In this document: positions 23,375-32,647 of the stretch, piece after piece
Layout: every line of letters starts with the position of its first letter
Position numbering within the stretch: the first letter of the stretch is position 1
Translations under genes and position numbers: made by a program
Notes under the pieces: generated by a model
What the model was told of the DNA's origin: nothing
Database searches by the model: none
The model's input: only the letters and a program-made list of their open reading frames with translations
Source: Paenibacillus oceani
GTDB taxonomy: Bacteria; Bacillota; Bacilli; Paenibacillales; NBRC-103111
Length of the DNA: 64,000 nucleotides
Reading direction: 5' to 3'
Assembly: GCF_014705615.1 (NCBI RefSeq)
Contig: NZ_JACXJA010000001.1
Location: 186,001-250,000, forward strand

Positions 23375-25039
23375 TTATTTTTGCGCAGCGTACCAAGCGT
23401 TCACTTCCTGTGTAATCGCATCGCCGCCAAGCCTTTTCCAGTCGTACACATAATTGTCGAACTCCTCGATCGGAGCGGCTCCCGCAATGATGCGCAGAAA
23501 CGTCTCGTCCCGGAGCTTGTTCAGCGCCTCGCCCCGCTCGGTCATAGTCGGAGTCGGTGTGGACGTATAACGGTTCGGCAGGAACCGGTCGTTCCGGATG
23601 ATGTCGTCGATGATCGCCCCGGACCCGCCAGGACCGTTCTGGGCGTATTCGCCCCACAGCTTTTGGTCCCCGCTCAAATACTGCATGGTCCGTTCGTATA
23701 CGTTGCGTCGTTCGGGGGCGAGTTGCCCGGCCTGCAAGGTGCCGTTTAGTACGGCCGCTGCCTGCCTGTAATTTTCAATATTGTTGTCCGGCAAATAGAT
23801 CCGGATCGGCGCCATCGACCAGGTCGCCGACTTGTCCTCCCGGCTCGGGTTGATAAGCGTATAGAACAGTTCCTCCGACGTATTGAAATAATAAGCGTTC
23901 AGCCACAACTCCAGCATGTGAAGCAGCGCTTCGGGGTGCTTCATCCCTTTTTTCACAACCCAATAATATTTGTATATATTCAGCTGCAACGGATACAGCA
24001 ACGGGTCGCCGTCCGCGGATGGAATCGCATACGCCTGCCATTCCCGGTCCGGAGTCAAGCTGGCAAGCGGATAGTTCGCAGAGCCCCGGGCCCCCGCCAT
24101 CATGCCGATTTTACCGGAGCCGATGCCCTCGAATACTTTGAATGCAGGCTTGACCGTAAACTCCGGATCGATCTGCCCGGCTTGGAACAGCTCCTTCAAT
24201 TGGAGCAGTCCCCGCTTCATCTCCGGCTGAATCGTACTGTAGGCGAGCTTGCCGTCCTTACCCTCGAGCCAAATGTCCCAGTAGGCATGGTAGCCGGTCA
24301 GCAGGCCGATCGCCAGTCCCAAATCGCGGTCGAGCGCGAGGCCGAACGTGTCGTGCTTGCCGTTCCCGTCCGGGTCTTTGAATGTAAACGCTTCAGATAT
24401 GGCCCATACGTCATCCATCGTTTTCGGTGCAGACAGCTCCAGCTTCTCCATCCAGTCCTTGCGAATCCATAGAATAGGAGGGCTTTCCTTGGCCGTCCCG
24501 GTGAAAGGAATCGCCATCAGCCTGTCATCAATCTCAGCCGACCGGATCACCTCCGAACCGGCATCCCGAATGACCTTTTTTACAATTTCGGGAGCGTGGT
24601 TGTCGTAAACGGACGTCAGATCCTCGAGCAAACCGGCCTGGGCGAGCTGCTTGAACTGCGCCGGAGTAGCCGCAAAAAAATCGGGCAGCTCGCCGGACGA
24701 GATCATCAGATTGCTTTTCTTCACATACTCCGACTCGGGAACCGTCCAAGCGGTATTGATCTTGATGCCGAGATGACGCTCGATATAACGGGTCCAGGGG
24801 TTGTTTCTAATATCGTCGCCGCGGGCATATTTAACCGACGGAATGCTGAAGGCGACCGTAGTGAATTCAATAGGCGGATCGTACTTGGCTGGCGTCCATG
24901 CCTCCAAAAGGATCGGGATCGGACCGGGTTCAGTCGCCTTCGGCTTCTCCGCGGTATTGTCGCTGTAGTCGCAGGCCGCCACAAGCAGCATCACGGCCAA
25001 TCCAATCCATATGGCCCAAGACGACCGTACCTTTCTCAT
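23375..25039 (-). CDS. Large LipO/YtcQ-type solute-binding lipoprotein
   Basis: A 554-residue binding protein of the long LplA/LipO class common in Paenibacillus. Signal peptide with lipobox VAAC (Cys23). Landmarks: NPWTRYIERHLGIKIN, SGELPDFFAATPAQFKQL, LWIRKDWMEKLEL with AISEAFTFKDPDGNGKHDT, typical of these proteins. It is 36 bp downstream of the Tat beta-helix gene and 19 bp upstream of the second SBP, so the three probably form an operon that acts on an external polysaccharide. Usual LplB/LplC permease genes are missing here. Confidence 0.9.
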   Translation of the reverse strand: MRKVRSSWAIWIGLAVMLLVAACDYSDNTAEKPKATEPGPIPILLEAWTPAKYDPPIEFTTVAFSIPSVKYARGDDIRNNPWTRYIERHLGIKINTAWTVPESEYVKKSNLMISSGELPDFFAATPAQFKQLAQAGLLEDLTSVYDNHAPEIVKKVIRDAGSEVIRSAEIDDRLMAIPFTGTAKESPPILWIRKDWMEKLELSAPKTMDDVWAISEAFTFKDPDGNGKHDTFGLALDRDLGLAIGLLTGYHAYWDIWLEGKDGKLAYSTIQPEMKRGLLQLKELFQAGQIDPEFTVKPAFKVFEGIGSGKIGMMAGARGSANYPLASLTPDREWQAYAIPSADGDPLLYPLQLNIYKYYWVVKKGMKHPEALLHMLELWLNAYYFNTSEELFYTLINPSREDKSATWSMAPIRIYLPDNNIENYRQAAAVLNGTLQAGQLAPERRNVYERTMQYLSGDQKLWGEYAQNGPGGSGAIIDDIIRNDRFLPNRYTSTPTPTMTERGEALNKLRDETFLRIIAGAAPIEEFDNYVYDWKRLGGDAITQEVNAWYAAQK

Positions 25040-25075
25040 CGCTATCCCCCCGTTAACTGGTAGGCTAGGCTCCGG

Positions 25076-27043
25076 CTACAGCAGAGACACCTGCTTCCAG
25101 CCCGTAGGACCCGTACCCGATTGCTTGACATATTGGATTCCTGTGGCTGTGTCCGTATACTCGGAGCCCGGAGGCGCGGACAGTACGCTTTCCGGCGTGC
25201 CGTTGTCCTGAATCCGGTAATAGCCGGTTGTCGCTTCCACGTTGGCGCCTTCTACGACGCCGAGCGCGTAATCGCTCAGCTTGTTGCCGAACGAGGATAC
25301 ATCGATGATCCGAATATCGGAAGGCTTCACCCCGCCCGCATGCGGGAAAAATTCGATGCCGTAATCTTGCGTTTTCGTCTCCTGACTGTCGAATACGCGC
25401 CCGCCCTGTACTGTCACCCGGCTCGCGCCGCGTATGACGATGCCGCCGATGGTGAGCAACTGCGCGTTATTGTATACGTTCGGGTTAATCACGTCGACGT
25501 TGGTTACCAAGCCGGCTCCGTTGTCGATAAGGATGCCGCCGCTGCCGTTTTCCTTAGAGGTATGATTCGTGACGGTTACGTGATGTCCTCCCGTAATATT
25601 GACGCCGTGCAGCTTATTGTTGCTCGTGTCCGCCCCGATGATCTGAAAATGACGGGGATACTGTCCGGGAACGTTCGTCCCTGTCAGAATGCCGTGCCCC
25701 TGGTTGTTGTGGAACTGTCCTCCGATCACCTGAACGTTAGTGGCAGGCGTACCTGCGGGAGCCGGATAACCGTCCGTCGAAATTTGCAGTCCCGCCCCCT
25801 GGTTATGGTGCGAATTGCAGTGTACGAACTGAATCCGGTCGGCCCCCGACACCCCCATGCCGGGCTGAGCTCCGAGATGTCCGGAGACGTTGCGCGCCTC
25901 GCAGCCCTCCACTCGCAGATCGCGTGTGCCGTTGGCCACATAATAGCCGGGTTTGCTGACGCCGTCCACGACACAGTTGCGGAGGACGCCGTTCGTCCCT
26001 TGCGATGTGGCGATGCCATTCGTCATCCGCTGTCTTGCCGTCAGTTGGGCCGAATCGCCGATGACCCGCACGTTGTCGACCAGTACGTCGATGCAATGGT
26101 TCAGGGCGACGATGCCCGCATTGCTCGGTCCGAATCCTTTGACAGCCTGAAACGTTAAATCCCGCACCACTACATTGCGCACCGGCTCCACCGTCGTCGA
26201 GGGCGGAGTCGTTTTGTTTACTAGCAGTGCGATATAGTCTGTCTCCAGCGAGATAACGGACGCTCCGGTCCCTTGCAGCACGATATTGTCCACTTCCGCC
26301 CGAATCGCCTGGTTAACGATGTAGGTTCCGCTCGGAATCCAGACAACGGTCGTTCCGGTCGTTCCGGACTTGACCGCTTCGATCGCCGCCTGGATGGCGC
26401 ACCAATCCGTCTCGTCCGACAGCGCCTTGGCGTGAGGATACCATACTCTGGCGGCCGCCAAGGTTGCGAACGTATCGGATAACGGATGATTGTAGCCGTC
26501 TCCGAACGCCCCGAACCATTTGACATCGACCGATTCCCCGACGATCCGTTTGAATCTCGCCCCGGAAGAAGAAACGAATACCGTGCCGTTATTGTCGGCG
26601 GTTGTCGCGTCAGCCGGATCGTAGACAAACATCCCTTCCCGTCCCCGGTCCGTTACGTAATATAGACAGCTTTCGTCCGCCGAAGCAATCGTCCGAAGTT
26701 CAGCGATCGTGACCGGGACGACGGAATCTCCGGCCCAGGCCGGCCCCGGACCGTAAACGGCAGCCCTCACGCTCCCGGCTCCTGCCGATGTCGATGTCCG
26801 ATTCAGCAAGCTTGCCGATAATAACCCGACGCCGGTCATGCCCATCACCGCGAGCATGCCTCTGCGATTTAACGGCTTGCTATCCGCGCTATCCGCCATA
26901 CGCTGCCGCTGTCCCTTTCCATGACCGGATTGCTCGCCCGCTCCCGGCCGTTCCGTCTCCGTAACTGTGGCGCCCTCCTGCCGGCCTCCGGTTCTTCCCG
27001 ATTCCGATTCCGCCGCCCCGCTCCATTCCTCCGCTTCGCCCAT
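25076..27043 (-). CDS. Tat-exported right-handed beta-helix protein (pectate-lyase-like)
   Basis: A 655-residue protein. A twin-Arg motif (LNRRGMLAVMG, RR at 60-61) and hydrophobic helix follow an unusually long hydrophilic N-terminus rich in Gly, Glu and Arg. The mature part opens with the pectate_lyase_3-type segment (VDVKWFGAFGDGYN, WCAIQAAIEAVKSGTTGTTV, WIPSGTYIV) and continues as parallel beta-helix repeats (e.g. NVVVRDLTFQAV, GVNITGGHHVTVTNHTSKEN). Likely a polysaccharide lyase or glycosidase; no catalytic residues could be fixed. AGGAGGCGGACTAC before the ATG decides this start over one 63 bp upstream. Confidence 0.8.
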   Translation of the reverse strand: MGEAEEWSGAAESESGRTGGRQEGATVTETERPGAGEQSGHGKGQRQRMADSADSKPLNRRGMLAVMGMTGVGLLSASLLNRTSTSAGAGSVRAAVYGPGPAWAGDSVVPVTIAELRTIASADESCLYYVTDRGREGMFVYDPADATTADNNGTVFVSSSGARFKRIVGESVDVKWFGAFGDGYNHPLSDTFATLAAARVWYPHAKALSDETDWCAIQAAIEAVKSGTTGTTVVWIPSGTYIVNQAIRAEVDNIVLQGTGASVISLETDYIALLVNKTTPPSTTVEPVRNVVVRDLTFQAVKGFGPSNAGIVALNHCIDVLVDNVRVIGDSAQLTARQRMTNGIATSQGTNGVLRNCVVDGVSKPGYYVANGTRDLRVEGCEARNVSGHLGAQPGMGVSGADRIQFVHCNSHHNQGAGLQISTDGYPAPAGTPATNVQVIGGQFHNNQGHGILTGTNVPGQYPRHFQIIGADTSNNKLHGVNITGGHHVTVTNHTSKENGSGGILIDNGAGLVTNVDVINPNVYNNAQLLTIGGIVIRGASRVTVQGGRVFDSQETKTQDYGIEFFPHAGGVKPSDIRIIDVSSFGNKLSDYALGVVEGANVEATTGYYRIQDNGTPESVLSAPPGSEYTDTATGIQYVKQSGTGPTGWKQVSLL

Positions 27044-27413
27044 GTAGTCCGCCTCCTCTGCATTGGGCCGTTCCCATGCATGCTGCCTCGATGCCGAACG
27101 CCTCACGGCCTTGCACCCTATCGTAGCGAACCGGCTGGCAGACCGAAATCACCATCTGAGCATTTTATATACTTTCCTGCATACTTGTTGTCTGATAAAG
27201 CGTTTTCAATGCATAATGGAATAAGGTATGCGAAATTGCATATAGGGTTAGCCCGCACGATTTGCCATAATAGATGCGTTACCTAACGACAAGCACGGTG
27301 TCAGCAGCAGATAGCGGGATCGCAGAACGTTCAGGCTCCGGTCAGCCAACCGGCCCGTCCGAGGAGACCTGTATCCGCTCTGACCTTATTCCCGATCAAG
27401 GAGAGGCTTCCGC
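27044..27413. other. Divergent promoter region of the beta-helix operon and AraC gene
   Basis: A 370-bp gap between two divergent starts. It contains AT-rich stretches near 27160-27260 and the imperfect CcpA-like word TGATAAAGCGTTTTCA (27193-27208). No firm promoter pair could be assigned, and no small gene is seen. Confidence 0.5.
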
Positions 27414-29693
27414 ATGACGTTCCGTTTGCGATGGTTCCGAAATACGTTGTTCGTCAGGCTGATGATCGGCTTTTCGACCGTGATCGCGATTTCGTTCGCT
27501 TTTAACGCCTTATCGTTTCACGTATTTTCGGGAAGTATCCGTGACGAATTAATCCGCTACAACACGCTCAACCTGTCGAATACGGCGAACGGGTATGAGA
27601 AGCAGCTCGGCTTGTTAAACGATCTGCTGGACAGCTTCTACTTCAACGGAACACTGGACGGTCTGGACAACCGGAGAAGCGACGGCGGCGTCGGCTTCGA
27701 GTCGATCAACCGCGTAATCGGGCAATTCAAGGCGATTGCCGACGATTATAATCTGTATGTGAACGATGCCTTCGTCTACTACCGGGATAGCGACAGCCTC
27801 ATGAACAAAACAAGCCTGCACACGTCGCAGGATATGTTTGAGAATTATTATAAATCCGAGGCTTATCCCCGCGAATTTTGGACCAGACAGTTCGAACTCG
27901 ATTATTCGATGAAATTATATCCTGCGGCGACGTTCCAGACGCCGCGTCTGGATACTTCGCTGTCCGGGTCCGGGGTTTATTTCCCGCTGATCGTCAAAAG
28001 CAAGCTGTACAGCCATGCCTACATGGGCGCGATGCTGGACGCAGCCGCCATGTTCGAGCATCTGCACTTGTCGGTTAACGATAATTTCTATATCGTCGAC
28101 GACGCGGGTAGTCTGTATTACCGTTCGGCCGGACTTGACCCAGACGAGCTTCCGCTGCGCTTCGGAGAAGGCGGAACGCATCCGATTCACGGCAAATACT
28201 ATTTCACGCACCGCAGCGCGGCTACCGGGCTCACGTATGTCAACGTGATCCCCTTCGAGCACATATCCCGGCAAATGAACGGTTTAAGGCTTATCCTCAT
28301 CGGATTCATAACGCTGTCCGTTATGATCAGCCTCGTCTTGTCCGTACCGCTCAGCAGCAAAATCCGCCGTCCGATCCAGACGATTCTGGAATCGTTGAAG
28401 CATGGGCGCGGGATGACGGCTGCAGCCGGACGAAGTAATATTCACGAGTTCATGCAGATCCGCGACGGCATCGACCGGATGTTCGATTCGATGCACCGGA
28501 AAGACTCGTTACTGCGTAAATACGGTTATCTCGACAAACTGAAGGATACGAACCTGAATCACGAAGACGTCCAGCAGTTGATCGACGGGGAACGTGCCCA
28601 TTTCTTCGTAATGTTCCATATTCATTACATAAACCGGGTGCAGCCGTCGGCCGAATGGCAGCGGAAATCGACTTATGTCCTGGAGTTTGTTCATTTGACT
28701 TTTAATGAGGCTTTTCCCGATTCCGTAACCCTGCAAATCGAGAAGGATGTGATCGTCTCTATCGTGTTTCCCAAAGACGAGGGCGCCGAAACCGTCCTGT
28801 TCGAGAAGCTTCATTACTTGAAGCAAGTGTTCGATCATGACAAGCGGTACTATCATCTGACGATCGCCTTCCATCCGCAGCTGCGTCTTCCGCCGGAATT
28901 TGCCCCGGCTTGCCGGGAAGCCGGCGCCATGATCCGCAAGCGCAAGCTGAACGACGAAACGCAGATCATTACAGACCCGAGCCCGCCGGATGAGCCTCCT
29001 CCGTTCACGCCGGACGAAGAGCGCCAGTTCATGGATAGCCTGTCGGCAGGCAATGCGCGCAATATGGGAAGCCTGGTTGGCCGTTCGCTCGAAAGACTGC
29101 GGAAGCTCGATGCCGGGGAGTCGGTGTACAAGCAGTTCGCCCATACAATCGTCTCCAAGGTGCTTTTGACGCTTATGGCCAACAACATCGATACCCGGGA
29201 GCTGCATCCGGAACAATCGCCGTTCGATGAAATCGATACGTTCGTTTCCTCGGAGCAATTCGAGACGTTCCTCGAAAGCCTGCTGCGCCAAACAGCTGCC
29301 TTCCTGGAGGAGAAGCGGGCGCAAAAAGACCCGATCGTCGATTTTGTGCGCAATTTTATCGAACAACGGTATGGAGATGATCTGTACTTGGACCTGATCG
29401 CCGACAAGCTGAACATATCGCCCGGCTATTTGCGGCAATATTATAAAGAGAAAACCGGACAAAGCGTCAGCGATAGCGTCGATGGCGTCCGCATTCGCCA
29501 GGCGAAGCGTTTTCTGGCCGAGACGGACTGGAAGGTCCACGAGATCGCCGCGAAAGTCGGCTACCGCAACGCCAACTCGTTTATCCGCATGTTCCGCCGG
29601 CTGACAAATGTTACACCGGGCGAGTACCGCCGGGGGATCGCCACCGGAGACATCCGGGGCGAGCATGCAGACGCGACGGACGGACAGACGTAG
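27414..29693 (+). CDS. Membrane-anchored AraC-family regulator
   Basis: A 759-residue regulator of the large Paenibacillus type. TM helix 1 at about 14-38 and TM helix 2 at about 290-316 enclose an extracellular sensor of about 250 residues. A linker follows (HAMP-like, SSKIRRPIQTILESLKHG), and an AraC HTH occupies about 655-750 (DDLYLDLIADKLNISPGYLR, VHEIAAKVGYRNANSFIRMF, NVTPGEYR). Such proteins sense an extracellular sugar or its binding protein and activate adjacent genes, here probably the divergent SBP/beta-helix operon. AAGGAGAGGCTTCCGC precedes the ATG. Confidence 0.9.
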   Translation: MTFRLRWFRNTLFVRLMIGFSTVIAISFAFNALSFHVFSGSIRDELIRYNTLNLSNTANGYEKQLGLLNDLLDSFYFNGTLDGLDNRRSDGGVGFESINRVIGQFKAIADDYNLYVNDAFVYYRDSDSLMNKTSLHTSQDMFENYYKSEAYPREFWTRQFELDYSMKLYPAATFQTPRLDTSLSGSGVYFPLIVKSKLYSHAYMGAMLDAAAMFEHLHLSVNDNFYIVDDAGSLYYRSAGLDPDELPLRFGEGGTHPIHGKYYFTHRSAATGLTYVNVIPFEHISRQMNGLRLILIGFITLSVMISLVLSVPLSSKIRRPIQTILESLKHGRGMTAAAGRSNIHEFMQIRDGIDRMFDSMHRKDSLLRKYGYLDKLKDTNLNHEDVQQLIDGERAHFFVMFHIHYINRVQPSAEWQRKSTYVLEFVHLTFNEAFPDSVTLQIEKDVIVSIVFPKDEGAETVLFEKLHYLKQVFDHDKRYYHLTIAFHPQLRLPPEFAPACREAGAMIRKRKLNDETQIITDPSPPDEPPPFTPDEERQFMDSLSAGNARNMGSLVGRSLERLRKLDAGESVYKQFAHTIVSKVLLTLMANNIDTRELHPEQSPFDEIDTFVSSEQFETFLESLLRQTAAFLEEKRAQKDPIVDFVRNFIEQRYGDDLYLDLIADKLNISPGYLRQYYKEKTGQSVSDSVDGVRIRQAKRFLAETDWKVHEIAAKVGYRNANSFIRMFRRLTNVTPGEYRRGIATGDIRGEHADATDGQT

Positions 29694-29754
29694 AGGCAGG
29701 CGTTTCCTCGGATCAAGTACGACTTCGCCAAAACGTATGCCCCCTTGGGTCAGA

Positions 29755-29955
29755 ACAAAATAGGAGTCTCTGGCAACCTCTATTTTCGGCCTTTTCGAAA
29801 AACGAAAGCGGATAGAGGCGGTTTGTCACTCTTATTTCAGCCCACTGATGGGGAGTGGACTCTTTTCGCCGATTTTAGCAGCTTCGAACCGCTCTTATTC
29901 CATGCCGAAGCGGGTTTTCGGACAAAATAGAGGATGCAAACCACTCCTATTCGGT
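29755..29955. repeat. Interspersed hairpin repeat, site R1
   Basis: About 200 bp closely related to 59678-59870. Shared landmarks in the same order are GAGTCTCTG..., CAACCTCTATTTTCGGC, GCGGTTTG..., GCCGATTTTA, AACCGCTCTTATT and AAGCGGGTTT. Units pair an AATAG(A/G)AG-like arm with a CTCTTATT-like arm. Non-coding. Confidence 0.75.
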
Positions 29956-30096
29956 TCCTTCCCCGCTTGAGCAGGGCAGAAGGTACAGGCAGCAGCCAAC
30001 GATAAGCAACTGCGTCGCTCGTTGACTCGATAAGGAAGAAGACCTTTTGATCCTATGAAAAGCGGCTAAACGAAGCGTTTCCACGACAAACTATAC

Positions 30097-30126
30097 AAAA
30101 AAGCCGCCGGGAGTAGTCCCAGCAGC
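30097..30126 (-). terminator. Terminator of the symporter gene
   Basis: Minus strand GCTGCTGGGA-CTAC-TCCCGGCGGC followed by TTTTTT, 40 bp after the symporter stop codon. Confidence 0.85.
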
Positions 30127-30164
30127 CTGATTTGCAAAACATACAAGAGTGAATACCAGCAGCA

Positions 30165-31520
30165 TTACGCTACACTGACATCAAGCGGATCTTCTTCGTC
30201 CCGGTCGAACGCTTCGCGGTCGAATTCACCCTCGGCATTCGCCACGAGCAGCGAGGTGACCGTCGTACCGGTCGCATTCACAGCCGTACGGCCCATATCG
30301 ATGACCGATTCGACAGCGATGACAAGCCCCATACCTTCGATCGGCAAGCCAAGCGCAGTCAGCACGACCGTAGTCGAGATCGTAGCAGGCCCCGGTACAC
30401 CGGCAACGCCGATGGAGGAAATAACGGCCACGAGAATAAGCACAATATATTCGGACAAGCCCAGTTGAATGTTGTATACTTTCGCTACGAAAATCGCCAC
30501 GATCGCTGGCCATATTCCGCCGCAACCGTTAAAGTTCATCGTAGCTCCGAGCGGGGCCACGAAGCTCGCGATTCTAGGCGATACGCGCAGCCGCTTCGTT
30601 ATCACTTCCAGGTTCACCGGCAGCGTCGCATAGCTGCTCCGCGTCGTAAACGCAACGGCAACCGTCGGATACGCTTTGCGGAAAAACTTGATCGGATTCA
30701 CTTTGGCGACAAGCCAGACCAGTCCGCCGAAGACAACAACGAAATGAATGATAAGAGCAACATAAGAAGCTGTAATGATTTTAGCCAGCGGAGCCAGCGT
30801 TTCGAGACCGTAACGGGCGGCCATGGAGCCGACGAGAGCGTACACCCCGTACGGAGTAAGACGGATGACGTACTTCACGACTTGGTGCAAAATTTGCGTC
30901 AACGATTGAATCAGCGTTTTGACAGGTTCGACGACATCCGGCTTCTTGGAGCCTACGTGAATGATCGCTACCGCTACGAATATAGCGAAGATCAGTACCG
31001 GTACCACTTTGCCGGCTGCTGCGTCGCTGATCGGGTTGGACGGAACCAGTTCGAGAATGACCTGCGAGAACGTCGGAATGTCGCGAGGTTTGTAGTCCTT
31101 CGGAACGGCAGCTTCGATCCCCGCTCCCGGATCGATGATCAGAGCGACGATCAACCCGATGATGGCGGCAATTCCGGTCGTGAGCAGAAACCACGATATC
31201 GTTTTAATACCAATTTTGCGAAGCTGCCCGATACTCGACAGCTGGGCGATGCTGTTGATGACCAGTACGAATACGAGCGGCATGACGAGCATCTTGATCA
31301 GGTTGACGTAGATCGTCCCGATCGTGCTGACGCTTTTGTAATCAAGTTTGAAACTGTTGAAAATAATGCCGGCAACGAGACCGAGTCCGAGCGCCAGCAT
31401 CACTCGCGTACCGAAGCCCACCCGTTTCCTGGCCAGCACGAACAGCACGCCGATTATAATAATCGAGACCACGAGGCTGACCCAGTTCGTCTGAAGCGCT
31501 GTCCACAAGTTGTTTTTCAT
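30165..31520 (-). CDS. DAACS-family symporter (glutamate/dicarboxylate or L-cystine type)
   Basis: A 451-residue secondary transporter with eight TM helices and two hairpins. Signature parts: LVMPLVFVLVINSIAQL, AFTTRSSYATLPVNLEV (the Ser-rich HP1 tip), GATMNFNGCGGIWPAIVAIF in TM7 and GVAGVPGPATISTTVVL (HP2). The classic NMDG of glutamate carriers reads NFNGCGG here, closer to the TcyP/YdjN cystine group, so L-cystine or related substrates are plausible. Na+ or H+ coupled uptake. A monocistronic gene with its own terminator. Confidence 0.85.
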   Translation of the reverse strand: MKNNLWTALQTNWVSLVVSIIIIGVLFVLARKRVGFGTRVMLALGLGLVAGIIFNSFKLDYKSVSTIGTIYVNLIKMLVMPLVFVLVINSIAQLSSIGQLRKIGIKTISWFLLTTGIAAIIGLIVALIIDPGAGIEAAVPKDYKPRDIPTFSQVILELVPSNPISDAAAGKVVPVLIFAIFVAVAIIHVGSKKPDVVEPVKTLIQSLTQILHQVVKYVIRLTPYGVYALVGSMAARYGLETLAPLAKIITASYVALIIHFVVVFGGLVWLVAKVNPIKFFRKAYPTVAVAFTTRSSYATLPVNLEVITKRLRVSPRIASFVAPLGATMNFNGCGGIWPAIVAIFVAKVYNIQLGLSEYIVLILVAVISSIGVAGVPGPATISTTVVLTALGLPIEGMGLVIAVESVIDMGRTAVNATGTTVTSLLVANAEGEFDREAFDRDEEDPLDVSVA

Positions 31521-31903
31521 AGCCTTCCATCTCCTTTGATCTATTCCGATATTTCCAATGGGAATTATGATGATAAGAATACTCCCGACTTCACATTGTT
31601 GTCAATCTTTTTTTTCGGATAGCCGAACCTCCCTCTCCCATCCCGCTTTTCCTCGGAATAAAGCGGCAGTCGATTTATTTTTTCCTATTTGCCGAACTAG
31701 CTATCGGTTCTTTTCCTCCGCACTTTTCCTCTATTCGCTATCAATGTATTTTGACCGGGGACCAAACATTCCTGAGTGGATGAAGCCGATTACACGCAAA
31801 CATGATCAAGCCGATCGGTTCCATGTTTTTTCGTCATTTTTTATGTACATTCACCAACTAAATAGAACCCTTCAATCGTTATATAGGGGAAGGGAGGATG
31901 CCG
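31521..31903. other. Gap with no feature seen
   Basis: About 380 bp between the divergent symporter and the ECF sigma gene. It is AT-richer than its surroundings. No hairpin, repeat or promoter pair that I would defend was found. Confidence 0.4.
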
Positions 31904-32425
31904 ATGGAAGAGAAGTGGCTGGAGGATATAAGCAGGGGCCGGATCGAGTCGCTTGAGCTGCTTTACTCCGAATTGCGAGTGCCTGTATACGGATATATTT
32001 TGTCTATCGTGAGTCACCGGGCACTGGCAGAAGATTTGACTCAAGACACGTTCGTGCAAGTTTATTCGAAGGCCGGGCTGTACCAAAAAGGAACCAGTCC
32101 GCGCAGCTGGGTGTTTACGATCGCCCGTAATTTGGCCTACGACACGCTTCGGCGAACTTCCAGGATGACTTCCGTTCCGAGCGAACAGATCGACACCCGG
32201 GCATCTGCCGACAATCCGGAAACGGAAATTGTAGACACTCTCTACGTCATGAAGATCCTAAACAGCCTTAGGGACCCGGAACGCCAAATCGTTATCCTGA
32301 AGCTTCTTAACGGATGCACCCACTCCGAAATATCGGATATTCTGCAAATTCCAGAAGGTACCGTCAAATGGAAGTATCGAAAAGCGCTTCACCATCTGGA
32401 GAACCAATTTGGAGGCGACCGCTGA
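31904..32425 (+). CDS. ECF RNA polymerase sigma factor
   Basis: A 173-residue ECF sigma. Region 2 is VYGYILSIVSHRALAEDLTQ, DTFVQVYSKAGLY, RSWVFTIARNLAYDTLRR; region 4 is QIVILKLLNGCTHSEISDIL then IPEGTVKWKYRKALHHLE. The second ATG (31904) is used because AGGGAGG is 6 bp upstream; the first ATG overlaps that site. The TGATG overlap couples it to a 72-residue gene. No classical zinc anti-sigma is adjacent, so control is unclear. Confidence 0.9.
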   Translation: MEEKWLEDISRGRIESLELLYSELRVPVYGYILSIVSHRALAEDLTQDTFVQVYSKAGLYQKGTSPRSWVFTIARNLAYDTLRRTSRMTSVPSEQIDTRASADNPETEIVDTLYVMKILNSLRDPERQIVILKLLNGCTHSEISDILQIPEGTVKWKYRKALHHLENQFGGDR

Positions 32426-32643
32426 TGACATTTCACGAAGAGTTGGTGGCAGCACTGCGAAACCAGCTTGGAGAAGAAGCTCCAGACCGTTTCGAGGATG
32501 TAAGACGACGAATCGCACGCACCTTAGCCGACCAGCTGCTTGAACAACTTAGCGGACCTCCATCTTCGCAAGGACTGCTGCTTCAACTTGTCTGCGAGGA
32601 GATGGCGGAACCGTTTCATTCCAACTACAAGAAAGGAGCATAA
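32425..32643 (+). CDS. Small protein coupled to the ECF sigma factor
   Basis: A 72-residue protein (MTFHEELVAALRNQLGEEAP ... ADQLLEQLSG ... CEEMAEPFHSNYKKGA), mostly helical and soluble. Its ATG overlaps the sigma factor stop (TGATG). It has no recognised family. Coupling to the sigma gene makes a role as a non-classical regulator of that sigma a fair guess; it lacks the HxxxCxxC motif of ZAS anti-sigma proteins and any TM helix. Confidence 0.6.
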   Translation: MTFHEELVAALRNQLGEEAPDRFEDVRRRIARTLADQLLEQLSGPPSSQGLLLQLVCEEMAEPFHSNYKKGA

Positions 32644-32647
32644 ATTC

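Noticed and set aside
27193-27208. TGATAAAGCGTTTTCA as a CcpA site
   Set aside because: It carries two extra bases relative to the CRE consensus, so it is only suggestive.
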